Source: Irregularibacter muris (GTDB lineage: Bacteria; Bacillota; Clostridia; Eubacteriales; Garciellaceae). Taken from it: 64,000 nucleotides of DNA. The translations under genes were made by a program, and so were the position numbers. The notes under the pieces were generated by a model, which was given only the letters and a program-made list of their open reading frames with translations, did not search any database and had not been told where the DNA came from. The DNA lies in the NCBI RefSeq assembly GCF_024622505.1, contig NZ_JANKAS010000003.1:124001-188000 (forward strand), read 5' to 3'. How positions within the stretch are numbered: the stretch's first letter is position 1; every line of letters starts with the position of its first letter. Below are positions 7,526 to 16,548 of the stretch, one piece after another.

Positions 7526-8212
7526 ATGGATCAATTAAAATTCAGGCATGAAATAAAGCACTGTATTAACACTTTAGATAGCTATATTGTGAGAAGCAGG
7601 CTAAAGCATATTATGAAACCAGATGACTTTGCCTTAAAGGATGGAAAATATAAAGTTAGAAGTTTATACTTTGATAATCCTTATGATAAGGCTCTTTTAG
7701 AAAAGCTAAATGGCACAGGGAAACGAGAAAAATTTAGAATACGCCTTTACAACGATGATTCCTCCTTTATTAAACTGGAGAAAAAAAGTAAGATAAGGGG
7801 ATTAACATTAAAAGAAGCTATACAAATAAGTGATGAACAGTGCAAAGCAATCCTCAAAGGGGATCTCTCTTGGATGTCAAATTCAGAGAATCCACTGATT
7901 TTAGAGCTTTATATGAAAATGAAAAATGAAGTTTTACAGCCTAAAACATTAGTAGACTATACCAGGGAGGCCTACAGATATGAGCCTGGAAATGTAAGAA
8001 TTACTATAGATGGTCATATAAAAACTGGGCTTTTTTCTAAGGATTTGCTTAATCCTGTTTTACCTACAATGGAGATATATCCTTCAGGATATCATATTTT
8101 GGAGGTGAAATATGATGAATTTTTACCCGGAATAATCAGCGATATCCTACAAACAAACGAACATAGAAGCATCTCAGTATCCAAATATGCAGCCAGTCGA
8201 TTATATGGCTAA
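7526..8212 (+). CDS. VTC-domain protein (polyphosphate polymerase-like tunnel fold)
   Basis: 228 residues, one VTC domain end to end. Basic and acidic strands typical of the triphosphate-tunnel fold are visible: KFRHEIKH near the N-terminus, KVRSLYFDN, KREKFRIRLYN, FIKLEKKSK, ITIDGHIKTG and ILEVKYDEFLPG. In yeast Vtc4 such residues line a tunnel that makes polyphosphate. Bacterial stand-alone VTC proteins are mostly unstudied, so enzymatic activity is inference. It is the first gene of an operon with a DUF4956 membrane protein and a CotH-family protein, a trio I know as recurring in Firmicutes and Actinobacteria. Start ATG follows AGGGGTGAG. Confidence 0.87.
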   Translation: MDQLKFRHEIKHCINTLDSYIVRSRLKHIMKPDDFALKDGKYKVRSLYFDNPYDKALLEKLNGTGKREKFRIRLYNDDSSFIKLEKKSKIRGLTLKEAIQISDEQCKAILKGDLSWMSNSENPLILELYMKMKNEVLQPKTLVDYTREAYRYEPGNVRITIDGHIKTGLFSKDLLNPVLPTMEIYPSGYHILEVKYDEFLPGIISDILQTNEHRSISVSKYAASRLYG

Positions 8213-8234
8213 TCAAAAATTATGGAGGCGGAAA

Positions 8235-8837
8235 ATGAATCCAACAAATCAACCTACTACTTTTAATGATATTTTCAAATCAAGTTTTCTTGAAAAAGTT
8301 TCATCCTTTTCTCTTTTAGACATGGTCCTTGCCATGGGACTAGCCTTTGTATTAGGTCTATTTATATTTTTAGTGTACAAAAAGACCTTTAAAGGCGTGA
8401 TGTATTCCATTAACTTTGGCGCTTCACTGATGGCTATGACAATGATTACAACCTTTATCATACTCGCTATTACATCCAATGTAGTGCTCTCTTTAGGTAT
8501 GGTAGGTGCACTTTCTATTGTAAGGTTTAGATCTGCTGTAAAGGAGCCCATTGATATAGCCTTTTTATTTTGGTCTATAAGTGTTGGAATTGTTCTTGGT
8601 GCAGGCCTTATCCCCCTTGCAGTACTGGGCTCCTTATTTATAGGAATAGTGTTACTGGTATTTGTGAACAAAAAAAGTACTGACAACCCCTATATTCTGC
8701 TTGTGAATATGGCCGGGGATAAAAGTGAAAATAATGTAATGGAGTTTGTTAAGACGAAAGTAAATAAATATGTAGTAAAATCAAAGACCCTATCCTCTGA
8801 AAGTCAGATAGAGTTGTCCATAGAAGTTCGACTTTAA
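8235..8837 (+). CDS. DUF4956 membrane protein, interrupted near its C-terminus
   Basis: 200 residues from the ATG at 8235 (GGAGG at 8224-8228). An upstream in-frame ATG at 8187 overlaps the VTC gene and has no ribosome site. Four hydrophobic helices lie at about 23-50, 60-90, 93-115 and 118-145, with the conserved loop GALSIVRFRSAVKEP, then a cytoplasmic tail. The TAA at 8835-8837 cuts the tail short. The same frame continues for another 30 codons that look like the family's normal C-terminus (see 8838-8930). DUF4956 proteins accompany VTC and CotH proteins and have no known biochemical function. Confidence 0.8.
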   Translation: MNPTNQPTTFNDIFKSSFLEKVSSFSLLDMVLAMGLAFVLGLFIFLVYKKTFKGVMYSINFGASLMAMTMITTFIILAITSNVVLSLGMVGALSIVRFRSAVKEPIDIAFLFWSISVGIVLGAGLIPLAVLGSLFIGIVLLVFVNKKSTDNPYILLVNMAGDKSENNVMEFVKTKVNKYVVKSKTLSSESQIELSIEVRL

Positions 8838-8930
8838 AATATGTCAACAGATTTTGTCAATGGTTTAAGTAGAATTGAAGGAGTCAGCAACGCTGTACTT
8901 GTAAGCTATAACGGAGAATATATGTCCTAG
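8838..8930 (+). pseudogene. In-frame continuation of the DUF4956 gene beyond a TAA stop
   Basis: Directly after the TAA, the same frame reads on to TAG at 8928-8930. It includes NGLSRIEGVSNAVLVSYNGEY, shown here in part, which resembles the usual end of DUF4956 proteins (an IEGV-x5-LVSYNG block). An ATG at 8841 has no ribosome site. So this is a conserved tail cut off by one nonsense codon (AAA to TAA would do it), a readthrough product, or a sequencing error. Confidence 0.7.
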
Positions 8931-8942
8931 GAGGAGGGAGCA

Positions 8943-10607
8943 ATGCTAGAAAATAAATATATCAATAGAATAATTATCCTAGGAATGACTGTGGGAATAG
9001 GCTTAACCTTGTTTTTCATCCTATCTCCTAAAAGTCTAGAAGTTACTTCAAGCTCAACTACCCCAGCAGAATATGCCCATCTTTTGTTTAATAAAGATAA
9101 GGTAGCTGAAATAAATATACAAATGGACAAAACCGATTGGGATTGGATTCTTGAAAATGCTACAAATGAAGAATATAGAAATGCAGACATCACCATTAAT
9201 GGCGAAACCTTTTATAATGTTGGTATACGCCCCAAGGGGAACTCTAGTCTGAGTATGGTCGCTAGAGACAATACCACCAATCGATTTAGCTTTAAAATAA
9301 AATTTGACAAATATGTAAAGGAACAAAGCTATTATGGGTTAGATGAGCTAGTGATCAATAATATGATGAGCGATACAACCTATATGAAGGAATACCTTTC
9401 TTATGATTTATTTGAAAAAATGGGAATTACAACGCCCTTATATGCCTTTTCCAATATCCGTATCAATGATGAACCCTGGGGGCTTTATCTTGCTGTAGAG
9501 GGTACCAAAGAGAGCTTTTTAAAGAGAAATTTTGAGCAAGATTATGGAAATCTTTATAAGCCAGAGGATAAGGGGTCATCCCTTATGTGGGTAGATGAAA
9601 AACATTCTAATTATCAAGGAATTAAGGATAACGCTCAAACAGAGATTACCTCTAGAGATTTTGACAAGGTAGTTGAAATGATTAAGCACCTTAATGAGGG
9701 AATAGACTTAGAGAAATATTTAGATGTGGATGAAATCCTTAGATACTTTGCAGTAAATACCCTATTGGTAAATCAAGATAGTTATATTAGTAATTTTCAT
9801 CATAACTATCTCTTATATGAGAAAAATGGGATTTTTTCCGTTTTCCCATGGGACTTAAATATGTCCTTTGCTGGATTCCAAGTTGAGGGAGCACAACAGG
9901 CGGTGGATCTAGCTATTGATAGGCCCTATAGTGGAAGTGCAGAAAACTATCCCTTGATGAGTAAGCTCCTTGAGGTTCCAGAGTATAAGGAAAGGTATAA
10001 CCACTATTTAGAAGAAGCTGTTCAGCTTTATTTTAAAAGCGGACTATTTAAGGCAACCATTGATCAGGTAGATGGTCTAATTAATGAATATGTTAAAAAT
10101 GATGCTACTGCTTTTTATCCCTATGAAGAGTATAAAGCTTCCCTCCCCGTATTAAAAGAATTTGGGAAACTAAGAGCCAATAGTGTTCTTGCCCAATTAG
10201 AAGGAGAAGCAACAGCTGGTACGGTAGCTTTGGACTTAAAGGCCCTTGGTAGTATGGGTGGTGGAGGAGATAGACCTGATGATATGCCTAAAGAAGCTGC
10301 TGCCTTTGCACCCAATGAAAAATCCGGACCTCCCAACTTTGAAAATCGAGAGAAATTTAATCAAGATAAATCTCCCCAACCTCCTGAGAATGGACCTGGC
10401 CAAGTTCAGGATAGAAACCTTAGAGAAGAAAATCATCAAAATAAAAATCCTATAAGAGGGCAAGGCACCTTTGGTAGAGGTATGGAAAAAAAGGGCCAGA
10501 AGGAAAGATTTATCGTGCTATTCTGTATTTTGATTATGATCGTTGCTATAGTCTATGTGAAACAATTTAAGAGATATAAGTATCTTAAAGGAACTTCCAA
10601 AGCATAA
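8943..10607 (+). CDS. CotH kinase family protein, membrane-anchored at both ends
   Basis: 554 residues. An N-terminal membrane helix (about 10-27) precedes a CotH domain (about 45-400). Visible motifs are the GLYLAVEG segment, DSYISNFHHNYLLY and the metal-site-like FPWDLNMSFAG. A low-complexity stretch rich in Pro, Asn, Glu and Gly (about 435-510) leads to a C-terminal helix (about 518-538) and a basic tail. CotH proteins are atypical kinases, and Bacillus CotH phosphorylates spore-coat proteins. Here the protein is part of the VTC-DUF4956-CotH operon and likely acts on the outer membrane face or cell wall. The ribosome site GGAGGAGGG precedes the ATG. Confidence 0.88.
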   Translation: MLENKYINRIIILGMTVGIGLTLFFILSPKSLEVTSSSTTPAEYAHLLFNKDKVAEINIQMDKTDWDWILENATNEEYRNADITINGETFYNVGIRPKGNSSLSMVARDNTTNRFSFKIKFDKYVKEQSYYGLDELVINNMMSDTTYMKEYLSYDLFEKMGITTPLYAFSNIRINDEPWGLYLAVEGTKESFLKRNFEQDYGNLYKPEDKGSSLMWVDEKHSNYQGIKDNAQTEITSRDFDKVVEMIKHLNEGIDLEKYLDVDEILRYFAVNTLLVNQDSYISNFHHNYLLYEKNGIFSVFPWDLNMSFAGFQVEGAQQAVDLAIDRPYSGSAENYPLMSKLLEVPEYKERYNHYLEEAVQLYFKSGLFKATIDQVDGLINEYVKNDATAFYPYEEYKASLPVLKEFGKLRANSVLAQLEGEATAGTVALDLKALGSMGGGGDRPDDMPKEAAAFAPNEKSGPPNFENREKFNQDKSPQPPENGPGQVQDRNLREENHQNKNPIRGQGTFGRGMEKKGQKERFIVLFCILIMIVAIVYVKQFKRYKYLKGTSKA

Positions 10608-10678
10608 AACTTATGATGGAGAGAGGACTATATCCTCCAAAATATCCTATTGGCAATGAAGGAATTCCCCATCCATAT

Positions 10679-10707
10679 AAAACCTTCGGAGTTATCCCGA
10701 AGGTTTT
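10679..10707. terminator. Bidirectional intrinsic terminator
   Basis: An 11-bp stem (AAAACCTTCGG / CCGAAGGTTTT) with a 7-base loop lies between convergent cotH (+) and the chemoreceptor-like gene (-). Confidence 0.85.
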
Positions 10708-10720
10708 ATATTGATTAAAA

Positions 10721-11512
10721 TTATTTTAAAGATGTCGCCAATTCCTTTGTTGCCCTTTCTAGTTCTAGCCCTACCTCATGTTGATTTTGAGAAATATCAT
10801 TCAGTTGATCCACTTCTTTATGAATAGAGAAGACTTCTTCGCTAATCTTCCCTAAGATTTCTGTTATTTTCTTGGTAAATTCTTCACTATTAGCAGCCAG
10901 CTTTTGTACTTCCTTTGCTACAATAGCAAAACCCTTTCCATGCTCTCCTGCTCGGGCAGCTTCTATAGAGGCATTTAGACCTAGAACATTGGTCTGGCGA
11001 GTTATCTTGTTGATAAATTTAATGATCTGGTCGGTCTCCTGCACATGTTGTAGGGTAATATCGGCAAATTGATTAAGCTTATTGCTAAGAGCCGTCGTCT
11101 GCTCTATACTATCATGCATCTTTGCCACACTTTGTTCTGTGACTTGACCAATATTCCTTATTTCATTCATTTGCACTTCTAATTGATTGGTGAGTTCTTC
11201 TTCATTGCCCACAAGAATAGTCATTACCTTAGCCGCCGTGCTGCGGATAATTTCCGCATGATGGATATTATGTAAATTGATTTCCTCTGTTACCTTGTGG
11301 CTTCCTGTAACTTCAATAATTAGATCTACCTTTTCCGCTAACATCTCCCTAATGCTATCACTATGGGATATCCCCAAATCCCGGGCTAGTCTTATTCCTG
11401 GTGCATTTTCATCTACATCTACTATCCCTACTATTTCAATATCTCTCATTTTTTTTAGTGTTTTTAGGATAGAACTTCCTCCCTGTCCTCCACCTATAAT
11501 GATTACCTTCAC
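10721..11512 (-). CDS. Soluble Rossmann-domain / methyl-accepting chemotaxis signalling fusion
   Basis: 263 residues in two parts. Residues 1-100 form a dinucleotide-binding fold: glycine-rich [10 protein letters not shown] at 4-13, the acidic end of strand 2 in [11 protein letters not shown], and [11 protein letters not shown], similar to the N-terminal half of Gfo/Idh dehydrogenases. Residues about 115-263 are a coiled-coil chemoreceptor signalling domain with the conserved hairpin tip ([17 protein letters not shown]). There is no membrane segment. It should be a cytoplasmic receptor whose input is a nucleotide such as NAD(P)(H), possibly reporting redox state to CheA. That input is inference. 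Start is GTG, after GGGGGAAGA. Confidence 0.85.
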   Translation of the reverse strand: MKVIIIGGGQGGSSILKTLKKMRDIEIVGIVDVDENAPGIRLARDLGISHSDSIREMLAEKVDLIIEVTGSHKVTEEINLHNIHHAEIIRSTAAKVMTILVGNEEELTNQLEVQMNEIRNIGQVTEQSVAKMHDSIEQTTALSNKLNQFADITLQHVQETDQIIKFINKITRQTNVLGLNASIEAARAGEHGKGFAIVAKEVQKLAANSEEFTKKITEILGKISEEVFSIHKEVDQLNDISQNQHEVGLELERATKELATSLK

Positions 11513-11657
11513 AAGATCTTCCCCCTTAGATAGTCTCTTATTTATTGCGCTAGATATTTTATCTTATTAGACATTTTATCTAAAAACCCTTCAAAATTCT
11601 AGAAGTTCTTTAGATGGAGTACAGTAAAATACCTATTTTATTCTCCAAATTATTGCT

Positions 11658-12596
11658 CTATTCTTTAACAAGTGCTAAATCTACAGGAATATAATCTTCT
11701 AAGGATTCCCCAGCGATCACCTTCATAGCTGCTTCTACACCTTGGCCTCCAATCTCCTTTGGAAGCTGTTGTACGGTTGCTGCCATACTGCCATCCTTTA
11801 CTGCTGCAACGGCGTCATCTGTTGCGTCAAATCCTACAACCATGATCTCTTTACCAGAGGACTTAATTGCTTCCAATGCACCTAGAGCCATTTCATCATT
11901 ATGAGCAAATACTGCGTCAATCTCTGGTTGGGCCTGTAAAATATTTTCCATTACTGAAAGCCCTTCTGCCCTATCAAAATTTGCAGTTTGTTTTGCCACT
12001 ACTTCAATATCGCTCTCCCCAATAGCTTTGTTGAATCCTTCTCCTCTTTCTCTGGCTGCTGATGCTCCTGGAATTCCTTCTAATTCAACAACCTTACCAG
12101 CACCTTCTAATTTCTCAATAATAAATTCTCCTGCCATTTCTCCTCCTGCCACATTGTCTGAAGCGATATGGGCAACAACTTCCCCAGAGCTTGCGGATCG
12201 GTCAAGGGTGACCACAGGAATTCCTGCCTCATTAGCTGCTGCTACTGCACTACCTACTGCATCTGAATCAGTTGGGTTAATCATAATCAAATCAACTTTT
12301 TGCGTAATAAGATCTTCTACATTTGCAAGTTCTTTTGCCGCGTCATCTTGGGAGTCAAGGACTACAAGCTCCACACCTAATTCATCTGCTTTGGCTTGGG
12401 CCCCATCCCTTAAATCTACAAAGAAAGGATTGTTTAATGTGGAAACCACAAGACCAATTTTAGCACTACTTTGTTCTCCCGCAGTTGATTCTTCTCCCTC
12501 TGGAGCCTTATCTCCTTGTTCATTGCTACACCCAAAGAAACCAACCGCTAAAACCAATATCAATAATAATGCGAATACCTTTTTGATCCTTTTCAT
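11658..12596 (-). CDS. rbsB: Ribose ABC transporter substrate-binding lipoprotein RbsB
   Basis: 312 residues. The signal peptide ends in a lipobox (LAVGFFGC), so the mature protein is anchored by a lipidated Cys at about 23. An acidic Glu/Ser-rich linker precedes a periplasmic-binding-protein type I fold (IGLVVSTLNNPFF..., DSDAVGSAVAAA, HNDEMALGALEAI, VVGFDATDDA). It delivers ribose to RbsC/RbsA. It is the last gene of rbsRKDACB and is separated from rbsC by 77 bases that hold a hairpin. The ribosome site is AGGAGGAGG. Confidence 0.93.
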   Translation of the reverse strand: MKRIKKVFALLLILVLAVGFFGCSNEQGDKAPEGEESTAGEQSSAKIGLVVSTLNNPFFVDLRDGAQAKADELGVELVVLDSQDDAAKELANVEDLITQKVDLIMINPTDSDAVGSAVAAANEAGIPVVTLDRSASSGEVVAHIASDNVAGGEMAGEFIIEKLEGAGKVVELEGIPGASAARERGEGFNKAIGESDIEVVAKQTANFDRAEGLSVMENILQAQPEIDAVFAHNDEMALGALEAIKSSGKEIMVVGFDATDDAVAAVKDGSMAATVQQLPKEIGGQGVEAAMKVIAGESLEDYIPVDLALVKE

Positions 12597-12631
12597 TTTC
12601 CTCCTCCTCTTTCCTTATAATTTGATTTATC

Positions 12632-12653
12632 TTTAACCCTACTAGGGGTTAAA
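12632..12653 (-). other. Intercistronic hairpin between rbsC and rbsB
   Basis: TTTAACCC / GGGTTAAA forms an 8-bp stem with a 6-base loop and no U-run. In transport operons such hairpins often protect the binding-protein message and raise its level; that role is inferred here. Confidence 0.5.
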
Positions 12654-12673
12654 TTCTTGTACAGTGTCTACTC

Positions 12674-13639
12674 CTATTGGGATAGTTTTTGCTTTCTATC
12701 CAATAGAACCGCAATTAATATGACTACCCCCTTTGCCACGTCCTGATAGTAGGATGAAACTTGCAAAAGATTTAGGGCATTATTTAAAATCCCTATGATT
12801 AAGGCTCCTATAGCCGTTCCATAGATTGTCCCTATACCGCCAGACATGCTAGTGCCGCCAATGATCACCGCAGCTATTGCATCTAATTCATAGCCTACTC
12901 CTGCAGTTGGCTGTGCTGATCCCAGTCTTGCTGTGACAATAATGCCTGCTAAGGCAGATAATAAGCCTGAGAATCCATAAACAAATAGTTTTATATTATC
13001 GGTCTTAATCCCTGAATACATCGTGGCTTCTTCATTGGAGCCTAAGGAATAGGTATATCGACCAATTCTCATATGATTTAAAATATAATAGGCGATAATA
13101 AATACAATAATCATAATGTACACGGGAATAGGAATACGAAATAAATATCCTGTTCCAATCTTAGAAAAGATAGCAGAACCTTGGGCTCCACCAGCACGAA
13201 TAGGTTTTCCTTGGGTAAATACCAAAGTAAATCCCCTTAATAAAGTCATGGTACCCAAGGTAGCAATAAAGGGCTGTAATCTCCCCTTGCTGATGAAAAG
13301 ACCATTGATTATTCCTACGGCTAATCCCAACAATAAAGTAATGATGATGACAACTACAATATTCATCCCAGAGGATATGAGACTAGCCGCAATGGCTCCA
13401 CAAATGGCTAAAACCGATCCTACCGAAAGATCAATCCCCCCGATAAGTATGGCGAAAGTCATGCCTGTAGCAATAACTGCATTGATGGAAGTCTGTCTTA
13501 ATACGGTTAAAATATTTGACCAAGTTAAAAATCGATCATTTAGTATGCTCATCACAATAATCAAAAAGAATAATACAATCAATGGCTTGTTTTTGGATAA
13601 AATATCTTTCCACGATCTTTCCTTTAAGGATATCTTCAT
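12674..13639 (-). CDS. rbsC: Ribose ABC transporter permease RbsC
   Basis: 321 residues, the normal length for RbsC, with about 8-10 hydrophobic helices. The family blocks GIDLSVGSVLAICG and the coupling-helix region GYELDAIAAVIIGGTSMSGGIGTI are present. It forms the membrane channel for ribose with RbsA and RbsB. It begins 3 bases after the rbsA stop, so translation is coupled. The ribosome site is AGGAAGTGAG. Confidence 0.93.
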   Translation of the reverse strand: MKISLKERSWKDILSKNKPLIVLFFLIIVMSILNDRFLTWSNILTVLRQTSINAVIATGMTFAILIGGIDLSVGSVLAICGAIAASLISSGMNIVVVIIITLLLGLAVGIINGLFISKGRLQPFIATLGTMTLLRGFTLVFTQGKPIRAGGAQGSAIFSKIGTGYLFRIPIPVYIMIIVFIIAYYILNHMRIGRYTYSLGSNEEATMYSGIKTDNIKLFVYGFSGLLSALAGIIVTARLGSAQPTAGVGYELDAIAAVIIGGTSMSGGIGTIYGTAIGALIIGILNNALNLLQVSSYYQDVAKGVVILIAVLLDRKQKLSQ

Positions 13640-13642
13640 TCT

Positions 13643-15139
13643 TTATCTCACTTCCTTTCCCACAGCTAAGCTCATAATATTTTGCTGATTGGCCTCATCT
13701 ATATCCAAGACCCCTGTTATCTTCCCTTCATGCATAACCAAAATTCTATCGCTCATCCCTAAAATCTCTGGTATTTCAGAAGAGATCATGATAATGCTCA
13801 TTCCTTCTTCTTTATATTGATTAATGAGTTCATAAATCTCCTTTTTTGCCCCAACATCTACTCCCCTAGTTGGCTCATCTAAAAGCAGAATTTCAGGATT
13901 TGTATTTAAGTTTTTTGCCAAAGAAACTTTTTGCTGATTGCCTCCACTTAAAAATTTTAATAATTGTTTTGCACTGGAAGTTTTAATAGACATGCTTCTT
14001 ATATACTTTTGAGTAGCCACCTCTTCCTGGGATTTTCTAATGTTTCCAAATCTTCCACCAAAGGACTTTAGGGAGGATAAGGTAACGTTTTCAATCACAT
14101 TTAGGTTCAATACAACCCCATTGGCCTTCCTATCTTCTGAAACATAAGCAATTCCATGTTTTAAGGCGTCTTTCGGATTGTTTATTTTTACTTTTTTTCC
14201 CCTTATGAAAATATCTCCTTTGTCTTTTTGGTAAATGCCATAAAGGGTTCTTGCAAGTTCTGTTCTTCCTGCACCCATAAGACCTGCAACTCCTAGGACC
14301 TCACCCCTTCTGAGGCTAAAGGATGCATTGTTTACAAATTTATTGGTCATCCCCTTTACTTCCAAAACAACCTCTCCCAATTGAGTTTGGGTTCTAGGAT
14401 ATTGTTCCTCTAGTTTTCTTCCCACCATCATTTCAATAATTTTATCCTGATCTAAATGGCCAATAGGCTTTTCCCCTACCCATTCTCCGTCTCTGAGCAC
14501 AGTGACATCATCACAAATTTCAAATATTTCATTTAATCTATGGGAAATATAGACTATACTATGGCCCTGTTGTTTTAATTCTTTGATGACTTGAAATAGT
14601 TTTTGGGTTTCAGCAATGGTAAGTGCTCCTGTGGGTTCATCCATAATGATTACTTTAGCATTTAAAGAAAGAGCCTTCGCAATCTCAATAAGTTGTTGTT
14701 TTCCCACACTTAGGTTTTTCACAAGCTCCCTAGGATTTTCCTCTAGTCCTAGTTTGTCAAGCCACTTTTTTGCTTCCTCATATAACTCAGCCCATTTTAT
14801 ATTTTTCGCTTTGGTCACAGGTTCCCTACCCAAGAATATATTTTCCCCAATAGACAAATGCTGAACGAGGTTTAGCTCTTGATGAATAATGGCTATTCCA
14901 CTGTCCTGGGATTCTTTTGTACTGGTGAAATTTACAGCTTTGCCTTGGAAATACACTTCGCCAGAAGTTTTTAAATATACCCCTGTCAGGATTTTCATCA
15001 GCGTAGACTTACCTGCACCATTTTCACCTAGTAGTGCCATAATTTTCCCCTTATAAATATTGAAATCTACTTTATTCAATACCCGGACGCCAGAAAATTT
15101 CTTTACGATATTCCTCATGGATATAATTTTTTCAGGCAT
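13643..15139 (-). CDS. rbsA: Ribose ABC transporter ATP-binding protein RbsA
   Basis: 498 residues with two fused ATPase domains, as in sugar importers of the CUT2 class. The first has Walker A GENGAGKST (about 36), LSVGKQQ as signature and Walker B VIIMDEPTGAL. The second has the degenerate GLMGAGRTE, signature LSGGNQQK and Walker B ILLLDEPTRGVD. The second-domain P-loop is non-canonical, as is usual in the family. It powers ribose import. The ribosome site is TTGGAGGGGG. Confidence 0.94.
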   Translation of the reverse strand: MPEKIISMRNIVKKFSGVRVLNKVDFNIYKGKIMALLGENGAGKSTLMKILTGVYLKTSGEVYFQGKAVNFTSTKESQDSGIAIIHQELNLVQHLSIGENIFLGREPVTKAKNIKWAELYEEAKKWLDKLGLEENPRELVKNLSVGKQQLIEIAKALSLNAKVIIMDEPTGALTIAETQKLFQVIKELKQQGHSIVYISHRLNEIFEICDDVTVLRDGEWVGEKPIGHLDQDKIIEMMVGRKLEEQYPRTQTQLGEVVLEVKGMTNKFVNNASFSLRRGEVLGVAGLMGAGRTELARTLYGIYQKDKGDIFIRGKKVKINNPKDALKHGIAYVSEDRKANGVVLNLNVIENVTLSSLKSFGGRFGNIRKSQEEVATQKYIRSMSIKTSSAKQLLKFLSGGNQQKVSLAKNLNTNPEILLLDEPTRGVDVGAKKEIYELINQYKEEGMSIIMISSEIPEILGMSDRILVMHEGKITGVLDIDEANQQNIMSLAVGKEVR

Positions 15140-15172
15140 AATTCCCCCTCCAATTTCTACATCCTACTGGTT

Positions 15173-15592
15173 TTAAAAGACTACTCCCGATACCAAAATA
15201 ATATTTGCATAGGGTGTAAATTCGCCAGTTCTAATAATGGCCTTGCTCTCTAAGGTTTTTTCTTTAAATTCCTCATGGGAGACATAGAATATTTGAATAT
15301 CTCGGTTATCCTGTTGTTTGAGACTGCAGATTTTCTCCAAAATTTTATGATGAAGATCTATGCTTTTTTCCTTTATTTCCTTAGCCATAATCACCATTTC
15401 TATTTGTTGTTCAGATAAAATGGCCTCAAAAACCTCCATAAAACTAGGTATGCCCTTTGATACTGCTAAATCTATCCTTTGAACACCCTTTGGTACAGGT
15501 AGTCCGGCATCCCCAATGGTTAAAGTATCTGTATGCCCCATTTTAGATATCACATAGGAAATTTCCGAATGTAATAACGTGCTTTTTTTCAC
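15173..15592 (-). CDS. rbsD: D-ribose pyranase RbsD
   Basis: 139 residues from a GTG at 15592 (minus), 7 bases after AAGGAGG. Longer in-frame starts overlap rbsK and lack a ribosome site. RbsD interconverts beta-ribopyranose and beta-ribofuranose so that ribokinase receives the furanose form. Family motifs include HSEISYVISKMGHTD with the catalytic His near residue 20, GDAGLPVP, and the C-terminal TGEFTPYANIILVSGV. It sits between rbsK and rbsA. Confidence 0.93.
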   Translation of the reverse strand: MKKSTLLHSEISYVISKMGHTDTLTIGDAGLPVPKGVQRIDLAVSKGIPSFMEVFEAILSEQQIEMVIMAKEIKEKSIDLHHKILEKICSLKQQDNRDIQIFYVSHEEFKEKTLESKAIIRTGEFTPYANIILVSGVVF

Positions 15593-15605
15593 TTGCCTTC
15601 CTCCT

Positions 15606-16535
15606 TTACATCGTGTTTTGCCCATTGAACCAGTCTTCAAATTGGTCAACTTCTCTTAACAAGGGAAGGGAAGTCTGGGCTCCTTCCTTTGTCACGGTCA
15701 TTGCACCAACTTTCATGGCAAATGCAATGGCAGCATCCATGGTTTGGTCCTTACTGAGGCTTGCGGCCAAGGCTGCATTAAAGCTATCTCCGGCAGCTGT
15801 CGTATCTATGGCTCTCACTTTATATGCCGGATAATGCTTTGTTTCTTCTCTATTTATGTACATACATCCCTTATGGCCCAAGGTTACTACCACCTCTTTT
15901 ACCCCTTTGTCTACCATTTTCTTTCCGGCAATCTCTATCCCTTCCAGGGTATCTGTTGGATACTCACTTAATAACTCCAATTCCGTTTCATTGGGTGTTA
16001 AAACATCTGTATTCATAAGAATTTCTTTATCCAGCTTAGCTGCTGGTGCAGGATTCAATATCGTCATTTTTCCTGCTGATTTAGCTATTCTCAAGGATTC
16101 TCTAACGGTTTCTAAGGTAGTTTCAAGCTGAAGGAGCAAAAGATCTGCTGTGGTAATGATTGGACTAAAATTATCAATATCTTCCACAGTTAACCTATAA
16201 TTTGCCCCTGGTGCCACGGTGATCACATTATTCCCTTTAGGATCAACGATAATGGAGGCTACTCCAGTGGAAGCATCGGTTTTTTCCAAAACTCCCTCTA
16301 TATTGACCCCATCCCTTTTAAGGGAATCTTTCAAAATCCTCCCCATAGCGTCTTGCCCTACACAACCTATCATATGTACTTCACATCCTAGCTTTGCAAT
16401 AGCATCGGCTTGGTTGGCTCCTTTCCCTCCAGGAATTTGTTTAAAGCTTTTTCCCATCACCGTCTCCCCAGATCTAGGAATTCTATCTGCATTAATCACC
16501 AAGTCCATATTTAAACTCCCCACTACTGCGATCAT
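15606..16535 (-). CDS. rbsK: Ribokinase RbsK
   Basis: 309 residues from the ATG at 16535 (preceded by AAGGGGAG). An earlier in-frame ATG at 16568 overlaps rbsR and is less likely. It is a PfkB-family kinase: the N-terminal signature GSLNMDLV, GGKGANQADA near 40, and the catalytic DTTAAGDSFNAAL segment near the C-terminus. It phosphorylates ribose to ribose-5-phosphate in the cytoplasm. It is second in the rbs operon. Confidence 0.95.
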   Translation of the reverse strand: MIAVVGSLNMDLVINADRIPRSGETVMGKSFKQIPGGKGANQADAIAKLGCEVHMIGCVGQDAMGRILKDSLKRDGVNIEGVLEKTDASTGVASIIVDPKGNNVITVAPGANYRLTVEDIDNFSPIITTADLLLLQLETTLETVRESLRIAKSAGKMTILNPAPAAKLDKEILMNTDVLTPNETELELLSEYPTDTLEGIEIAGKKMVDKGVKEVVVTLGHKGCMYINREETKHYPAYKVRAIDTTAAGDSFNAALAASLSKDQTMDAAIAFAMKVGAMTVTKEGAQTSLPLLREVDQFEDWFNGQNTM

Positions 16536-16548
16536 AGCCTTCTCCCCT

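Noticed and set aside
8249-8686. 145-codon minus-strand frame opposite DUF4956
   Set aside because: It is antisense to a membrane protein with conserved family blocks; no independent support.
12028-12636. 202-codon plus-strand frame opposite rbsB
   Set aside because: The Ser/Ala/Pro-rich product is the mirror of a well-supported lipoprotein gene; no ribosome site.
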